A program made the position numbers and the translations under genes. From positions 16,797,464 through 16,861,463 of the forward strand of contig NC_051098.1 of NCBI RefSeq assembly GCF_901709675.1: a DNA stretch of 64,000 nucleotides, read 5' to 3'. Shown one piece after another: positions 23,201 through 56,515 of this stretch (position 1 is its first letter; every line of letters begins with the position of its first letter). The stretch is from Syngnathus acus. Taxonomy: Eukaryota > Chordata > Actinopteri > Syngnathiformes > Syngnathidae. The notes under the pieces were generated by a model. It saw only the letters and a program-made list of their open reading frames with translations. It did not search any database and was not told the origin of the DNA.

Positions 23201-26200
23201 GCTGCAAATGCGTGTCCCAATCCTTGTGTCATCACCATCTCAGTATGTCCTCCACAGGTAATCTGTGAGTCAGTTGCGCTTCTAATGAAAAGGACGGTGA
23301 TTAAATCTTCTGGTAGACAAGGAAAAAAGGATCCGGGCAATCTCTTGTGCACCTAATGGTGCTCATTACCAGAAGAGCGCGTTCCCGGCATTAGCTGCAA
23401 TCGACACTGAAGCCCGGGGAGGCCTTCAATCGGATTAGCGGCGGGCCCGGCGGATATCGATCGGGAGCCAGCTGGAGCCCACCGACCGCTACGTGCTGCC
23501 GTACATTTGGACGGCAATTTAAGCAAAAGAAGAAGTGAACCGGTGATTTTTCTTCGGATAGTCGGTAAGGGCCACTTGGATGAATGCGGCGGGGGGAGAA
23601 ATGTTTTCCACAGCTCCAGATATAGATAGATTGTGGGGCCGGCCAATGGATGAAAATGAACAAAGGTGGCGGCAGCAGCAGCAGCTTGATGTTTTCATAA
23701 TCATCGCCTTCAATGAAGCTTACGTACGCATTGTGGGAACAATGACTCGAGTCTGGCGTATGCATTTTACACGGCAATTTTCTTTAGCCACCAAATTTGC
23801 CTCTGCGTCTGGTCGTACCGGCGGCGTACCTTGTCCATGAGTCTGCTGGCATGAAGGCTGAGGCTGTTGAAGAACATCTTTTTGCTGAGCATGTGCATCT
23901 CCTCCACGGTCATGAGCAAGGAGGCCGCACTGGTCCCCACGATGGCGCTAATGGTGTGGTGGTAGAACTTGAGCAGGTTGGACAGCTTGTAGAGCAGCAC
24001 GGCGCCTGGCTCGGCCACGATCACCTGCTCTATGCGCACCTGGGGAGTGGTTTGCGAGACGTCAGAGCCAAAAGAGCAGCGAGGAGAGCTATTTGTTGAA
24101 CCGCCGCTCACTTTCAGAGGACGACACACTCCTTCTGTGATGTGGCCAATCACCTCCTGCGTGTTGTCCTCCACGCCTGGACGGACACAAGGAAAAAAAG
24201 AAATTCAAATGCCCACCTTTATTTAGCTGAGGACAAAAGGTGCACTTGCTATACATACCCTGCAGGGTGACTTGCTTGAGCAGCGCTTCGAGGTGCTCCC
24301 TCTCCGAGGCGCTGGCCTGGTGCAGCCAGGCCAGCATGTCGCCGATGTACCTGCCGGAACGGACGAGGTGAATTGGAGCCCTCTCTCCCGGCGGGCTAAT
24401 TTTAACCCGGCGGGAGGGAACACGCAATCATGGGCCATCATGTTTCATTTCCCCTCCAGAGACAACGGCGCTCGCTCCTTTGGCGCTCTATGTAATACTT
24501 GCAAAGACAACAAGGTTTAGGTACAACCGGTGTGTGTGTGTGTGTGTGTAAGAGGAGGGGGGGCTGAGAAACAACTCAATGTTCTCAGAATCGCTGATGC
24601 CTCCGACTAACGACTAAGTAAAGGCTATTCTGCGGACCATTCTGAGAAAATCTCCCGGGAGGACTCGGCTAATCAGGACACGCGCTCGTCAAATATCCGC
24701 TCGGTAAGAGTCGTTGGCGGCGGCCTAACAAGCCAAAGGGTCATCTTATAAATTTGACGGCTACTCTCGAGGCCAAAGACGCCTTCCCGATCAGACAATA
24801 AAGCAGAACTAAATGCTGCGTGTCCGTTTCAACATTCTGTCTTGACTGAATTTAACGTGATCAAATTGGATAATTATCCATTGTGGTGAGCGGACGGACG
24901 TGCATGCGCTGTTTACAAAATGGCGGTCGGCGTTGGATTGCTAGCTTAGCCGCTTTTCCACCGCTCTATTTTCCAATTGAAAATGTACGTGGTGCAAAAG
25001 CAGTCATTTTCCATTTTGGCTTCTACATCTTTACAAGGACAGAGGCCCGCAGCTGCAAAATCATTTGAACGCCCTTGGCCGCCGTTATTCGAGTAAGAGT
25101 CGATTTTTTTACGCTTGTTCTGCTTTGGCCAAGTCAGCTACAAGTTTTAATTCGACCAACATCTGCCTCTTCTCAGCCGTCACACGCTTGAGACTGCTGC
25201 TTAGAAATTTGGGCAATGAACTGACAAAGATATTCAAGTAAAAAAAAAAAACACAAGATGTGGCCTGATGCGTTCATTGCCGCCATCTTTTGGCGGAGTG
25301 AAAAAGAAAGAAAGAAAATGGACAAGCTACACGGATGTTGGCGTCGTCTTTGCGATGTTACCTCATGGGGTCGTGTGAGTGCATTTCAATGGGACGGGGA
25401 GTTCCGCCCGGGCCCCCGCGCGTCAAGGCGTCAATGAAGCCGCGTACCACCGCGTTCCTGCGTGCCGTCCCAAACTCATCCAGGGCGTACCTGCGGGCGG
25501 GCAAAAGAGACGCAGAGGCCGTGTGGGAACTCGGCGGCCGTGTTTTGGTGCCGTGGAGGTCCTTTGTGAAACAAATCGGGCGCCCGGCCTGCAGCGTTTC
25601 CACAAGGAAGGTGAAGGCTTTGTGAGACTAAACAGCAGATAGCGCGCGCAGAGTCAAGATTCCAGGAAAAACCCGGCCGGAGCGTGACCTTGACTGGAGG
25701 AAGGCGGGGGGGGCCAATGTCCAAAGGGAATGTTGGCCATTGGGAACAAAAAAACTCTAGGATGAACATGTGAAATTTGGCTCACTGTCATCTTGAGGAG
25801 AGTAAGAAGACACTAATGGACACCAGCAACCTTGTGGAAAGACAGCAAGCAGTATTGCAGCAAGTAGAAAGGACGTCACTGCCCTGCAAATAACAAGCAA
25901 TTAAGCCTTGGCCATGAAAATCATTTTGAACCGAGAACCCGCATGCGTGTCCTGCGTATTCGGCAGAGGGATTGGGATTAGGACTGCACGCCCCCCAAAA
26001 GAAGACGGCATTCCTAAAGGTGTTGTTAAATGAGTGTAAAACCGCTTTTGCAGCAGCTCCCATTAAAAAGTCCTATGAATTCCACCAAGTGGGTAAAAGA
26101 ACCACAAGTGGATGGAAAAGGCAGTTGACATGAGGCGCAGCACTCCCCCCTAGTGCTGCTTTTAGACGCAGCGGCCGGCCGGCCGGCCGGACAAACTCAA

Positions 26201-29200
26201 TGCGGTGCTGCTGTGCGCGGGTTACTTGTAAAGGACGGGCCGATCCTGGAGAGCCTCCATGGCTTGCGTCAAGATGGGGCTGATATCGCACGTCTCCTGG
26301 CTTAATCCTCTGCACTCGTCTGGGGACAAAATATGGAAAGCAGTCAAAGGCGTATTCGTGCCGGAGTGATGAGGCCAGATGTTTGGATGAACAGCATCAG
26401 TCTTATAGCTCCTTCAAGTGGCCGTTTAAAAACTGCTACTGTATGTTTTTATCAAGCACAATAGCATCATCATCTGGTGATGACACTGAGTTTGTGACAT
26501 TTGCCACCTGTTGGCACAATGGAAGCATCTACCGGAAGTGGATGATGCAGCCTGTAGCTGATTGCGCCACTGTTGGAATAGCTGCGGGCTATTAAGTATT
26601 CATTGGCTGTGTGTGTGTGTGTGTGTGTGTCAGCGTGCCGGACTTACTTTGAGCCCAGCGGTAGAGTTGCTCGTACGCCTCCTCCTGCAACACGGCCATC
26701 TGCTCCATGATCTCCAGCCTACACCGCATTTGGGTTACATTCACACCGCAGGAGAGCAGCAGTGCTGGGGGGTAAAAAATACATACCCCGCAGTCTGCTG
26801 GTTGGTCCGCAACAGTATTTTAACGTCTTCGTGGATTTGCTTCACTCGACTCAGAGCTTTGAAGAAGTCCTACAAAAGAAGAAGGAAAAAAGAAAAAACT
26901 CAAACATAAAAGGAAAAAAACCTCAAACATGTCCATAAGAGCGTTTCCCGATTTGAATATTTTTTTCCAAATGCGAAAAAAAAAAATTCAAGGTGTCAGT
27001 GTCTCGGCCCGTGTGGATTTGCAAAATTGCATATTAATAAACACAGCCCACTCAGGTTTCCGAAACACCCCATCGTCAGGCCTGAGCTGTCTTTGCAAGG
27101 GTGGGAAAAAGCTGCCATTTGATCAATCCCACGTCTAGAAATGAACGTACCTCCGTAACGGGCGCATCTCTGGCCCGTCGCAGGGTGCTCATCTCCTCAC
27201 TGGACAGCTGGAACTTGGCGAGGAAGGCCTGAGCCACCTGGGCCCTCACCTCAAGACGATGGCTAAACGACAAGTCACAGCAAAATGAAAAGCTTTCATC
27301 CAACCAACACCACCAGGGCGAAAAATGGGGCGATTCAATGCGTGCAGCCATCCAGCAGGTGGCGGTCTCACACCAGGAGAAAAAAAGAAAGGACCCATAC
27401 GCAACGGAGGGTGAATGAGGGAGGCTGTGTTTGGACAGCAGCAACATTGCTATCATTGCTGTCTGTATGAGCTGATAGTTTCCATGGTAACAAGCCCCAT
27501 CACACTGGCAACTTGGGTCGGGACAACAATCCCTCCCTCCCTCCCTGCCTCCCTCTGTCCACTTCCAACCGGGTTGGATCACTAAATCACTGGGTGGCTG
27601 CTGACTTCAAATTCATTCCGTGAGCCTGCTGTCTGACCTTCCATTTCTTGATTTCCAATAAAGTGTTCAAATAAGAAATCATGGAAATGGAATGAAAGGG
27701 GGCCAGGGGTTGAACTTGAGAACTTTTAAATACCTCTGAGCCCCACATAGGATCGATAAATAAATGTGTGCGAGCACAATATACGGGTGCATAAGTCGGT
27801 CGGGTACAAACGGTTGGGCGCACGACATACCATTTTTTCTTTTTTTATCCGACTGCTGAAGCGTTCCGAGGGTCTGATGTAGGGAAACTAGCTTGCCGCA
27901 GTCATCATTTTTCTTCATGGGTCACAATGACGGACGGGTTTAACAAGTTTCTCATTACAACCAATGAAACCAAATGTTGACAAGGAGTCAGTGACCTCTT
28001 TGAATTCAACATGCGCGCTGCAAACAGTAGTAGAGGTTGACAAAAAAAGTGGGGGCGATTTGATCATATTCTACTATTCTACTTTCCATGAGCTATGAAT
28101 ACAATATGCGGTGCCAACTTGTTCATTAATCAAACTTAGCCATGCGCACATTTTGCAAAAACAGGACCAGAGCGAGCGACTTCCGTTTGATTAGGATTTT
28201 CTTTTTCCGTCCATCAAATGTAAATGAATGATCAGATTGGATTTATAAGAAGCAACGTTCAACATTTTGCTGCGTTTGGTCCGCTTTGCTGAGCTCCCCC
28301 CGCCCGCCGAACCAACTGATTGATTTGATCTCTCCAGTGTCGACAATGACTGAGGCCGTACGATACAATCCCGTTAATGGCTACGTCATGCTGAAACACT
28401 CACGTTACCGGTGAAGACTTCATTTCGCTAAGAGACCAGCTAATAGTGAGACTGAGAGCACGACGAGTCTGGTTTTTTTGGGGGGGGGTTTCTAAACAGA
28501 CTAGCTGCTGAGGTGAATGTGAATCTCTAACAAAGAACAAAAAAAAAAAAAAACTTGAAGCCATTTTAGTTGCAAAATAGAGGAAAAAATGCAGATTTTC
28601 TTCCATCTTGGCCAGGATTTTAATGGCCGCCTGTCCCGATAGTTTGCGAGAGTGGCAGCCGGCCGGCCGGCGGTGGCGGGGTGCGAGCGAGCGAGGTCCC
28701 ATCAGGGAGCAGCCAGGCGACGATTAACAGTCAGCTCAAGCGTGATGGCTTTTGTTTACGCTGTCGTCCGGCCGGCCTGTTCTCGGGAGAATTTGCACTG
28801 TGGAGGTCACACTGGCAACATTGGCTTGGACTTATCAAGGGAGGCGGGGCTATTGGCCGATTCATCATTTGCACTTATCATCCATTAGTCATTGAATAAA
28901 AAAAAGAGGGGGGTATTGTTTTTTCAGTCCAAAGCCCTGTCGAGTACTTTGCCACCACCTTGCGGCATCATCCCCAGGAAATGACAATGCCTTTTTCTGC
29001 AGCTAAGAAGTACATCTTCTATTGTTGGTGGTGTATTTGGAGTTTCAATGATTAATAGAAGCAATTAAAAACACTTTTTTTTAACATTTGACTCTAACAA
29101 GCCTCTTTTAAAAGTGCGTTGGGCTAATGGAGAAAACGTGACTCATTGGTTTGTCTTTTGAAGTGCAACGCCTCCGGCTCGGTGTAGGGACACGTCGGGC

Positions 29201-31704
29201 ACGACGACGTGCGATGTCAAAGAGCCGCTGCGCCGGCCAGGTGCAAAGTTTCTTGGGCGCCGACAGCGTCATTCGACAAGGCGCACACTGCGCAGTGGAA
29301 GGATGACAAAAGAATGCCGGCGGGCAAACATGGCTCACCCCATACCCCCCCCTTCGACCAGCCGCCTGCCACCTTTGCTCGTGCAATCTGCCGCTCCTTT
29401 CCGTTTCATTAGAGCTGACAAATGACACGCTGCCACCGGCTGATAAGATCACGAGCAACGCAGGGCGAAGGGGGAGGGTGGCGACGGGCCTGCTGAGTAA
29501 ACACGCCGAGCCGGCATCCGCACAGCGGGACTCGCTCGCTGTCCCCGGCCGGCCGGCCCGGCTCAGATTGGGAGATTGTGTGGCAAATCTGGCTATTATG
29601 CAGAGGAAAATGGGAGAGCACGGCGCCGGTCGCGTACGCGACAAGAAAAAGCACTTGCGACAAGGTCGAAGCCGACCGAGTTGTCACTTGGAGCTTTGTG
29701 CCGCTTTATGAATGAAAATATTAAGTACAAATCAAATCATTTGCTACTGAACACGTGCTGATTGCACATTTGCTCCGTTTTGCTGTGAGGCGGCAGTCGG
29801 GGAGAACTTTTCCAAATAATATTTCCTATGTGGTGTAATTTAAGCTAGCAAAAGCGTCTTGTGCTTAAGTGAGCTTTCATCCCCCTCGCTGTCCCTTTGA
29901 CTGACACGTCGGTCCTTTTTTTCGCTCGACTCAAGCAGGCATTGTGGGAATTGCTGCTGCTGCTGCTGCCGCGGCGGCGCCGGTGGTGGTGGTACATCAC
30001 AGCTGCTGTCACCACTACCTTTTCTTGCCAAATACACGGGCGCGTTCCCGTCAAGGTCGCTGAGCACGGAGGTCGCAGCCACGCATGCAAATGAGGCTGG
30101 GCTCCGGCTTGCAGCCAGCAGCGGGCGAGGCGAGCTAACGCTGAACGCTCTTGTGAAAAATTCGATTAACTAACGAAATATTTTGGGGAATCATTTGGAT
30201 ATTAAGTGCAGTGGGGGCTGGGTAGTGGAGGGGTTTTTTTTTGCGTCGATACTTTGTTTTTTTTCCATTGCATTTAGAACGGCTGTCAGTTATATGTGGA
30301 TGTATGCTAGTCGCAAGCCTGGCACGCGAACAAATAAATTCCACTCTGCGTTGTCAGCAAGTATGAAAAATTGTTTGTTGCATAACAACAATGCATCTTG
30401 AATGAGATTCGGGAGCGGGGACCGCTTTGATGTGCATCTCAACGTCAAGCACTGGAGGGGGGGGGGGGGGGGGTAGTGACCAGCCCTCCTTATGCAAATA
30501 CAAGCGGATATATTCATGCGGCAAATGATTCATTCATGACTCGAACTCATCACAAATACCGATTTTTGAGTTTGCACTTTTTGAAATGATTTCACTTGCA
30601 AGAAAGACTACCAGCTATTTTGTTTTCACAGCATGGGGAAGCATTTTTTCTTTTCTATCACGTGCCTTGGGATGAGAAACATTTCAGGAGAGGTGGGGGG
30701 ACTTGAGTCATATGACTCAACTTCAGTTGCCATATTTTGTGACTTGCTAGGCTAATACTTAAAAAAACGAGGACAAGTGCTATAAAAATGGATGGATGGA
30801 TGGATGGATGGATGGATGGATAATGTATGTATGCTTACTTTTCTCCTTGAAGCTTATTGGTTTTCACAGTCAAGTCCTGGGTTTGCTCCTTGGCGGCCTT
30901 TTGAAAATAAGAGAATCATAAACGTACATGATGTCAAACAAATTGAGCAACATGCCAAGATGATGCATTATCCCGCACCTTTAACCGGCTGGTCATCTCC
31001 GCGCAGCAGGTGCTCATGGCCTGAACGTCCTCGTGAACACTCTCGAGCTCCTGTGGAAAGACGGAAGGAGAAACTGTACCGCTTCCAACGCTTGGGACAC
31101 ATTGAAAGCATCTTTTACCTCTTTTACTTGTTGAAATAGCCGCGCAAAGTCCTCATTGATGGCCAGGCTCCTTCGCTCGATGTCACCTCGCAGGTTCCTC
31201 CGCGTGCGCAGGCTGTTCTCAGTGAAGAACGCCGACAGGGCCGTCAGAGCTTCCAGCATCTCCTGCAATGGCGACACCAAACGCAATATGATAGTCTGGA
31301 TTTTTCAAAGACAGAGATGAGCCTCTACCAAAGAGATGGAAAGGTCATGTCTGGGCTTTCAATGCAGCCTAGAAATGAATTCACGATGTAACTGAAGATG
31401 CTAACAATCAACTACAATTGCTTTTGCAACCATGAAACTGCAACTTTCTGCCCCCATTGCGCGTAACACGGCATTTGAACGGCGTTTTGGCTATCTTGCC
31501 GAATTAGCCACAGCTAGCTGGCTAAGTAAGCGTCCCGAAACTCAGTTGCAGTCCGCGCGTTACCTTGTCATTGTCAAGTCGCGTCTCCAGTATTTTGTTC
31601 AGCTTCCTCGATAGCGGGTTGTTGGGCTGAGACGTCGCGTTTGGATTCTGTAACAAAGCAGCAGAGGAGCTGTCGGCTGCCGATTCAACCTTAGCGTCTG
31701 CCAT
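20210..31704 (-). CDS. cog6: Conserved oligomeric Golgi complex subunit 6 (complete, 18 exons)
   Basis: COG6 is a lobe-B subunit of the COG complex on the cytosolic face of the Golgi, which tethers vesicles for retrograde traffic and so supports glycosylation. Coding exons from the start: 31564-31704, 31119-31262, 30979-31050, 30839-30897, 27151-27262, 26787-26869, 26648-26718, 26226-26319, 25362-25490, 24259-24350, 24112-24176, 23830-24039, 22949-23080, 22716-22883, 22072-22179, 21155-21208, 20954-21033, 20210-20357. They join in frame to 653 aa, close to the human length of about 657. Every junction is GT-AG and phases match. Recognisable blocks are [90 protein letters not shown] and [12 protein letters not shown]. 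The start is ATG at 31702-31704, whose short divergent N-terminus precedes the conserved PLSRKL block. There are no breaks. Confidence 0.96.
27263..30838 (-). other. cog6: cog6 intron 4 (largest, 3.6 kb)
   Basis: No additional exon or RNA gene is visible. It holds poly-G runs, a GGCCGGCC block (28658-28671, also 29547-29560) and an ATGG tetranucleotide repeat at its 5' end. The other cog6 introns longer than 300 bp (20358-20953, 21209-22071, 22180-22715, 23081-23829, 24351-25361, 25491-26225 and 26320-26647) likewise show only simple repeats and unexplained sequence. Confidence 0.7.
30788..30822. repeat. (ATGG)n microsatellite
   Basis: Eight to nine copies of the unit lie about 17 bp inside intron 4 from the splice donor at 30838. 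Confidence 0.95.
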
Positions 31705-32490
31705 TGTACATGAGCAGGCGTCGTTCTTCTCCACGTCAGCTGGTTTTGTTGTGGTCCGTGCAGAATCAACGTCCGGTTGGTTAGTAGAAACAAAGACAAC
31801 AGTGAGAAGAGGTTCCGCTTTACGATCAATTACGATACTTACTTTGTGGCCCCGTTCAAATACGATGACAGTTCGCTTTGTACTATAATAGTGTTGAAAA
31901 TAAATTCCAATCAATCTAATTTGAAACATGCAATACACCAAACAACAAAAATATCTTACATAATGACATTTTTAATATTGCAATAAGACATTCAACGAAT
32001 CCAGTTAAATCCCAAACAGATTAGCGTTCCTGAACTAATTGCTATTTTGTAATTAGCAATTGATCAGATGCTGAGCCAATCTGAATACGAAATTTGTTGG
32101 TATTTTCATTCTACCCAAATAACCGGACTGAATGATTATTAATGTTATATAATATTGTGACATAACAGTGTGGTAATCCACTGTGCTTGATACAAAGAAG
32201 ATTGAAGTATTAAGAATACAATGCTGCGCTGTGCTGTGCTGCACTGCATTCTTGTTGCAACAATATTTATTCAATTCTTTTGGTGTTATTTGGAGAAATG
32301 AGTGCCAATGTTAATAATATAATAATAATGATGATGATAAAAACGCCAAAGTAAAGTAAGAATTATCAGCTTTCTTTTCGAATCAAATCTCACTTCACTG
32401 TGGTCATGAATCTGGATTTTACAAGGCAACATTGAACACATCGCGGCGCGTTCAGGGACCGCTAGAAGCGGCGGGTCCAGCCCGTGGGTG
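31705..32490. promoter_or_regulatory. Divergent cog6 / lhfpl6 intergenic promoter region
   Basis: The cog6 ATG and the presumed first exon of lhfpl6 point away from each other across under 0.8 kb. The lhfpl6 side is GC-rich with CpG and CGCTCG repeats, as for a CpG-island promoter. The middle is AT-rich. A strong donor-like AAA|GTAAGT on the minus strand near 31848 could mark a noncoding upstream cog6 exon. No TATA box can be assigned with confidence. Confidence 0.4.
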
Positions 32491-32499
32491 GGGATTGGC

Positions 32500-32836
32500 G
32501 TGATTGATAGTCACCTCGGGAGAGGCGCGTACGATCGCACGCTCGCTCGCTCGCCCGCTCGCTCGCCAGCTCTCTCGCTCCGCGCATTTGTCACTCGGGC
32601 CGGTGTCTTTCTCCACGCGAACACGCAGCCGTGCGTAAATCGATCACCCGCTCGCTCATCGGGAAACGTATCAATGAGGACGAGGTGGCCTGTGAAATTC
32701 CTCGCGTCCATCTGAAGGAATTTCTTCTTTTCTTTTCTTTTCTTTTTTCACCGATTGTGGAAAAGTTTCCAAGGACCGCAGTTGGAGAAGAAGCCGCTGG
32801 CGAGAGGCGCACTTTATTCCGGAGCTCTCGCAACAT
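32500..32836 (+). other. lhfpl6: Probable noncoding first exon of lhfpl6 (5'UTR)
   Basis: A CpG-rich block ends at CAACAT|GTAAGC, a strong splice donor at 32837. The next good acceptor, CCGACAG at 33531-33537, precedes a 131-bp leader and the lhfpl6 ATG. The transcription start is not visible; 32500 is only the beginning of the GC-rich block. From memory, human LHFPL6 also has a noncoding first exon. Confidence 0.5.
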
Positions 32837-33537
32837 GTAAGCCCTTCTCCTCTCCTCTTCCCTTCTCTTCTCTTTTCTTCTCTCCCGGTAGGCATTTCAT
32901 ATTCTTTATTATTAACATTCCGACGGTGTGAGCACTGCGATAAGTCAGCGCACTTCCCTGCAGGGGATGCATGTGTACGGCGGCAGCGCCAAGCAAACAT
33001 CCGCCCGCTTCATACATTGGAGCTATGCGAGCGAGCGAGCGAGTGGTATTTTTATGCCACTTACAAGTCAGCAAACAACACATTTGATTGTTTGGCCGTG
33101 TAAAAAAGATCACATTGGCGACAATAGTTCCAGTCGTGTTTTGACGCCATACGATTCAAGCTTTCCGAGCTTTCTTGCGCACACGCAATAATTGGAGCGT
33201 TACAACTCATTATCCGAGGAGAATAATGGGGGAAAAAAGTTTACAATTCTATGTAATGATTAACACGTCGGCCTCTAGTTTCGTGAATGATGTCACTACG
33301 CCGAGGTAAGGTAGAAATGACGTTGTTCAGATGGTATCTGAGAGACAGAGGGCTGCGCCGCTGTGGGAGTGGTCACAGCCCACTTCAATCATGGTGAATC
33401 ATTTTTTGAGCCAGCAGTTTCAAGGAAGTAGACTGTCCAGTGATTGTGGTTGCGTTCTCTATGAATTATAGAATCCGTCTGCGAACTGAAGGACCCGGTA
33501 GCTGCATATAAAACTTCTTTTCCCTCGTCGCCGACAG

Positions 33538-55326
<21,789 letters not shown>

Positions 55327-56515
55327 AGGTCGGAGGTGCTCTGACGACGGTGTACGGCGAGGGAAAAACTGCAGGGACTCTTTCATAATGCAGCACACAC
55401 ACACACACACACACACAAACAACACTGCTCAAAAAAACAAAAACAGAAGGAAGGCGTACAGTGAACCAACGCATATTGGCAAATCCTCTATTTGTAGATT
55501 TTTTTTTTTTTAATCCTGTGTTATCTGCTTTTTTTGTTCAGACCACAGCCATATCAAATTTGAAAATATTACTTTGGTGTTGGTCCTGAGGAAAGGAAGG
55601 ACTTCATTTGGTCAGGCTCTTGTCTTGTCTAATAGGTAAAAAGTGTTTTGGCGCCCTCTTGTGGCACGAGTAGGAATGAGGAGCTTTTTTGGGTGTGCAC
55701 TGATTTGCTCGCAAAATGTTGATGATTTGAGTCAAGGTGGTTGACTGTACCTACATTTCAGGACGGACCCAACGTGAACTGTAATCGTTTGCGGGTCACC
55801 TGGTTTGAGTGAGTGGACATTGTTCAATGTTTCAGTACGCCAAGGTTGTGAAAAGCTCAATTCTTACCTACCGGGTCGGTCAGGATGGAACACTGTCCAA
55901 GGACGTCCACTTTTCCATGAGTCTTCCATTGGGTCTCTGTTGTGACCTGCAAACGGAGGCACTTTCTGGTGTTGCTGCATTTTTTCAAGGATTTTGCTAA
56001 TTGCCATCACACTCTTATCAATGTTATCCATGCGGAGAACATCTTTGGAAAAAGGCAGCTGGAGTCAAAGGACTCGTGGGAACACCTGTACCAATCCTTG
56101 TCAGCTGGGCGTTCAAACATTTCAAGAAGGTCAAAGGTCAGAGCGCATTTGAGGTTCATCGGGAAATTTCACGCATTTGGTGTGCTAGCTACACACACGC
56201 GCACGCACGCAGCTGTTTGTGATGCTTGATTTATGGAACCACTTGTCTTTCTCTTCAACCTGTTGATGTTTTTGTGTCCTGTGATGAAGACTTGCGTAGC
56301 AATATGATTTCCCACTTCAATGTAACGTGAAGTGTTCTTCCTCACCTGTCTCATCGTTGCCTTAAAGCCCCGAAATGCAATAACCCCCAAAAAAAGAAGG
56401 CCGCATATCTTCTATGTTGTGTATGATCACGTACTTTTATCATCATGGCACGTTTCGTTTTGTATTCACGCCTCAAATGATTCTGTTTTTGTAAATAAAT
56501 GTTGATGGAAAACGT
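55327..56515 (+). other. lhfpl6: lhfpl6 3' untranslated region
   Basis: AT-leaning noncoding sequence with a (CA)n tract at about 55391-55417. It ends about 20 bp after the AATAAA at 56494-56499. Confidence 0.6.
56494..56499 (+). terminator. lhfpl6: Polyadenylation signal of lhfpl6
   Basis: GTAAATAAATG is followed within 25 bp by a TG-rich stretch, the usual arrangement for vertebrate cleavage. Confidence 0.6.
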
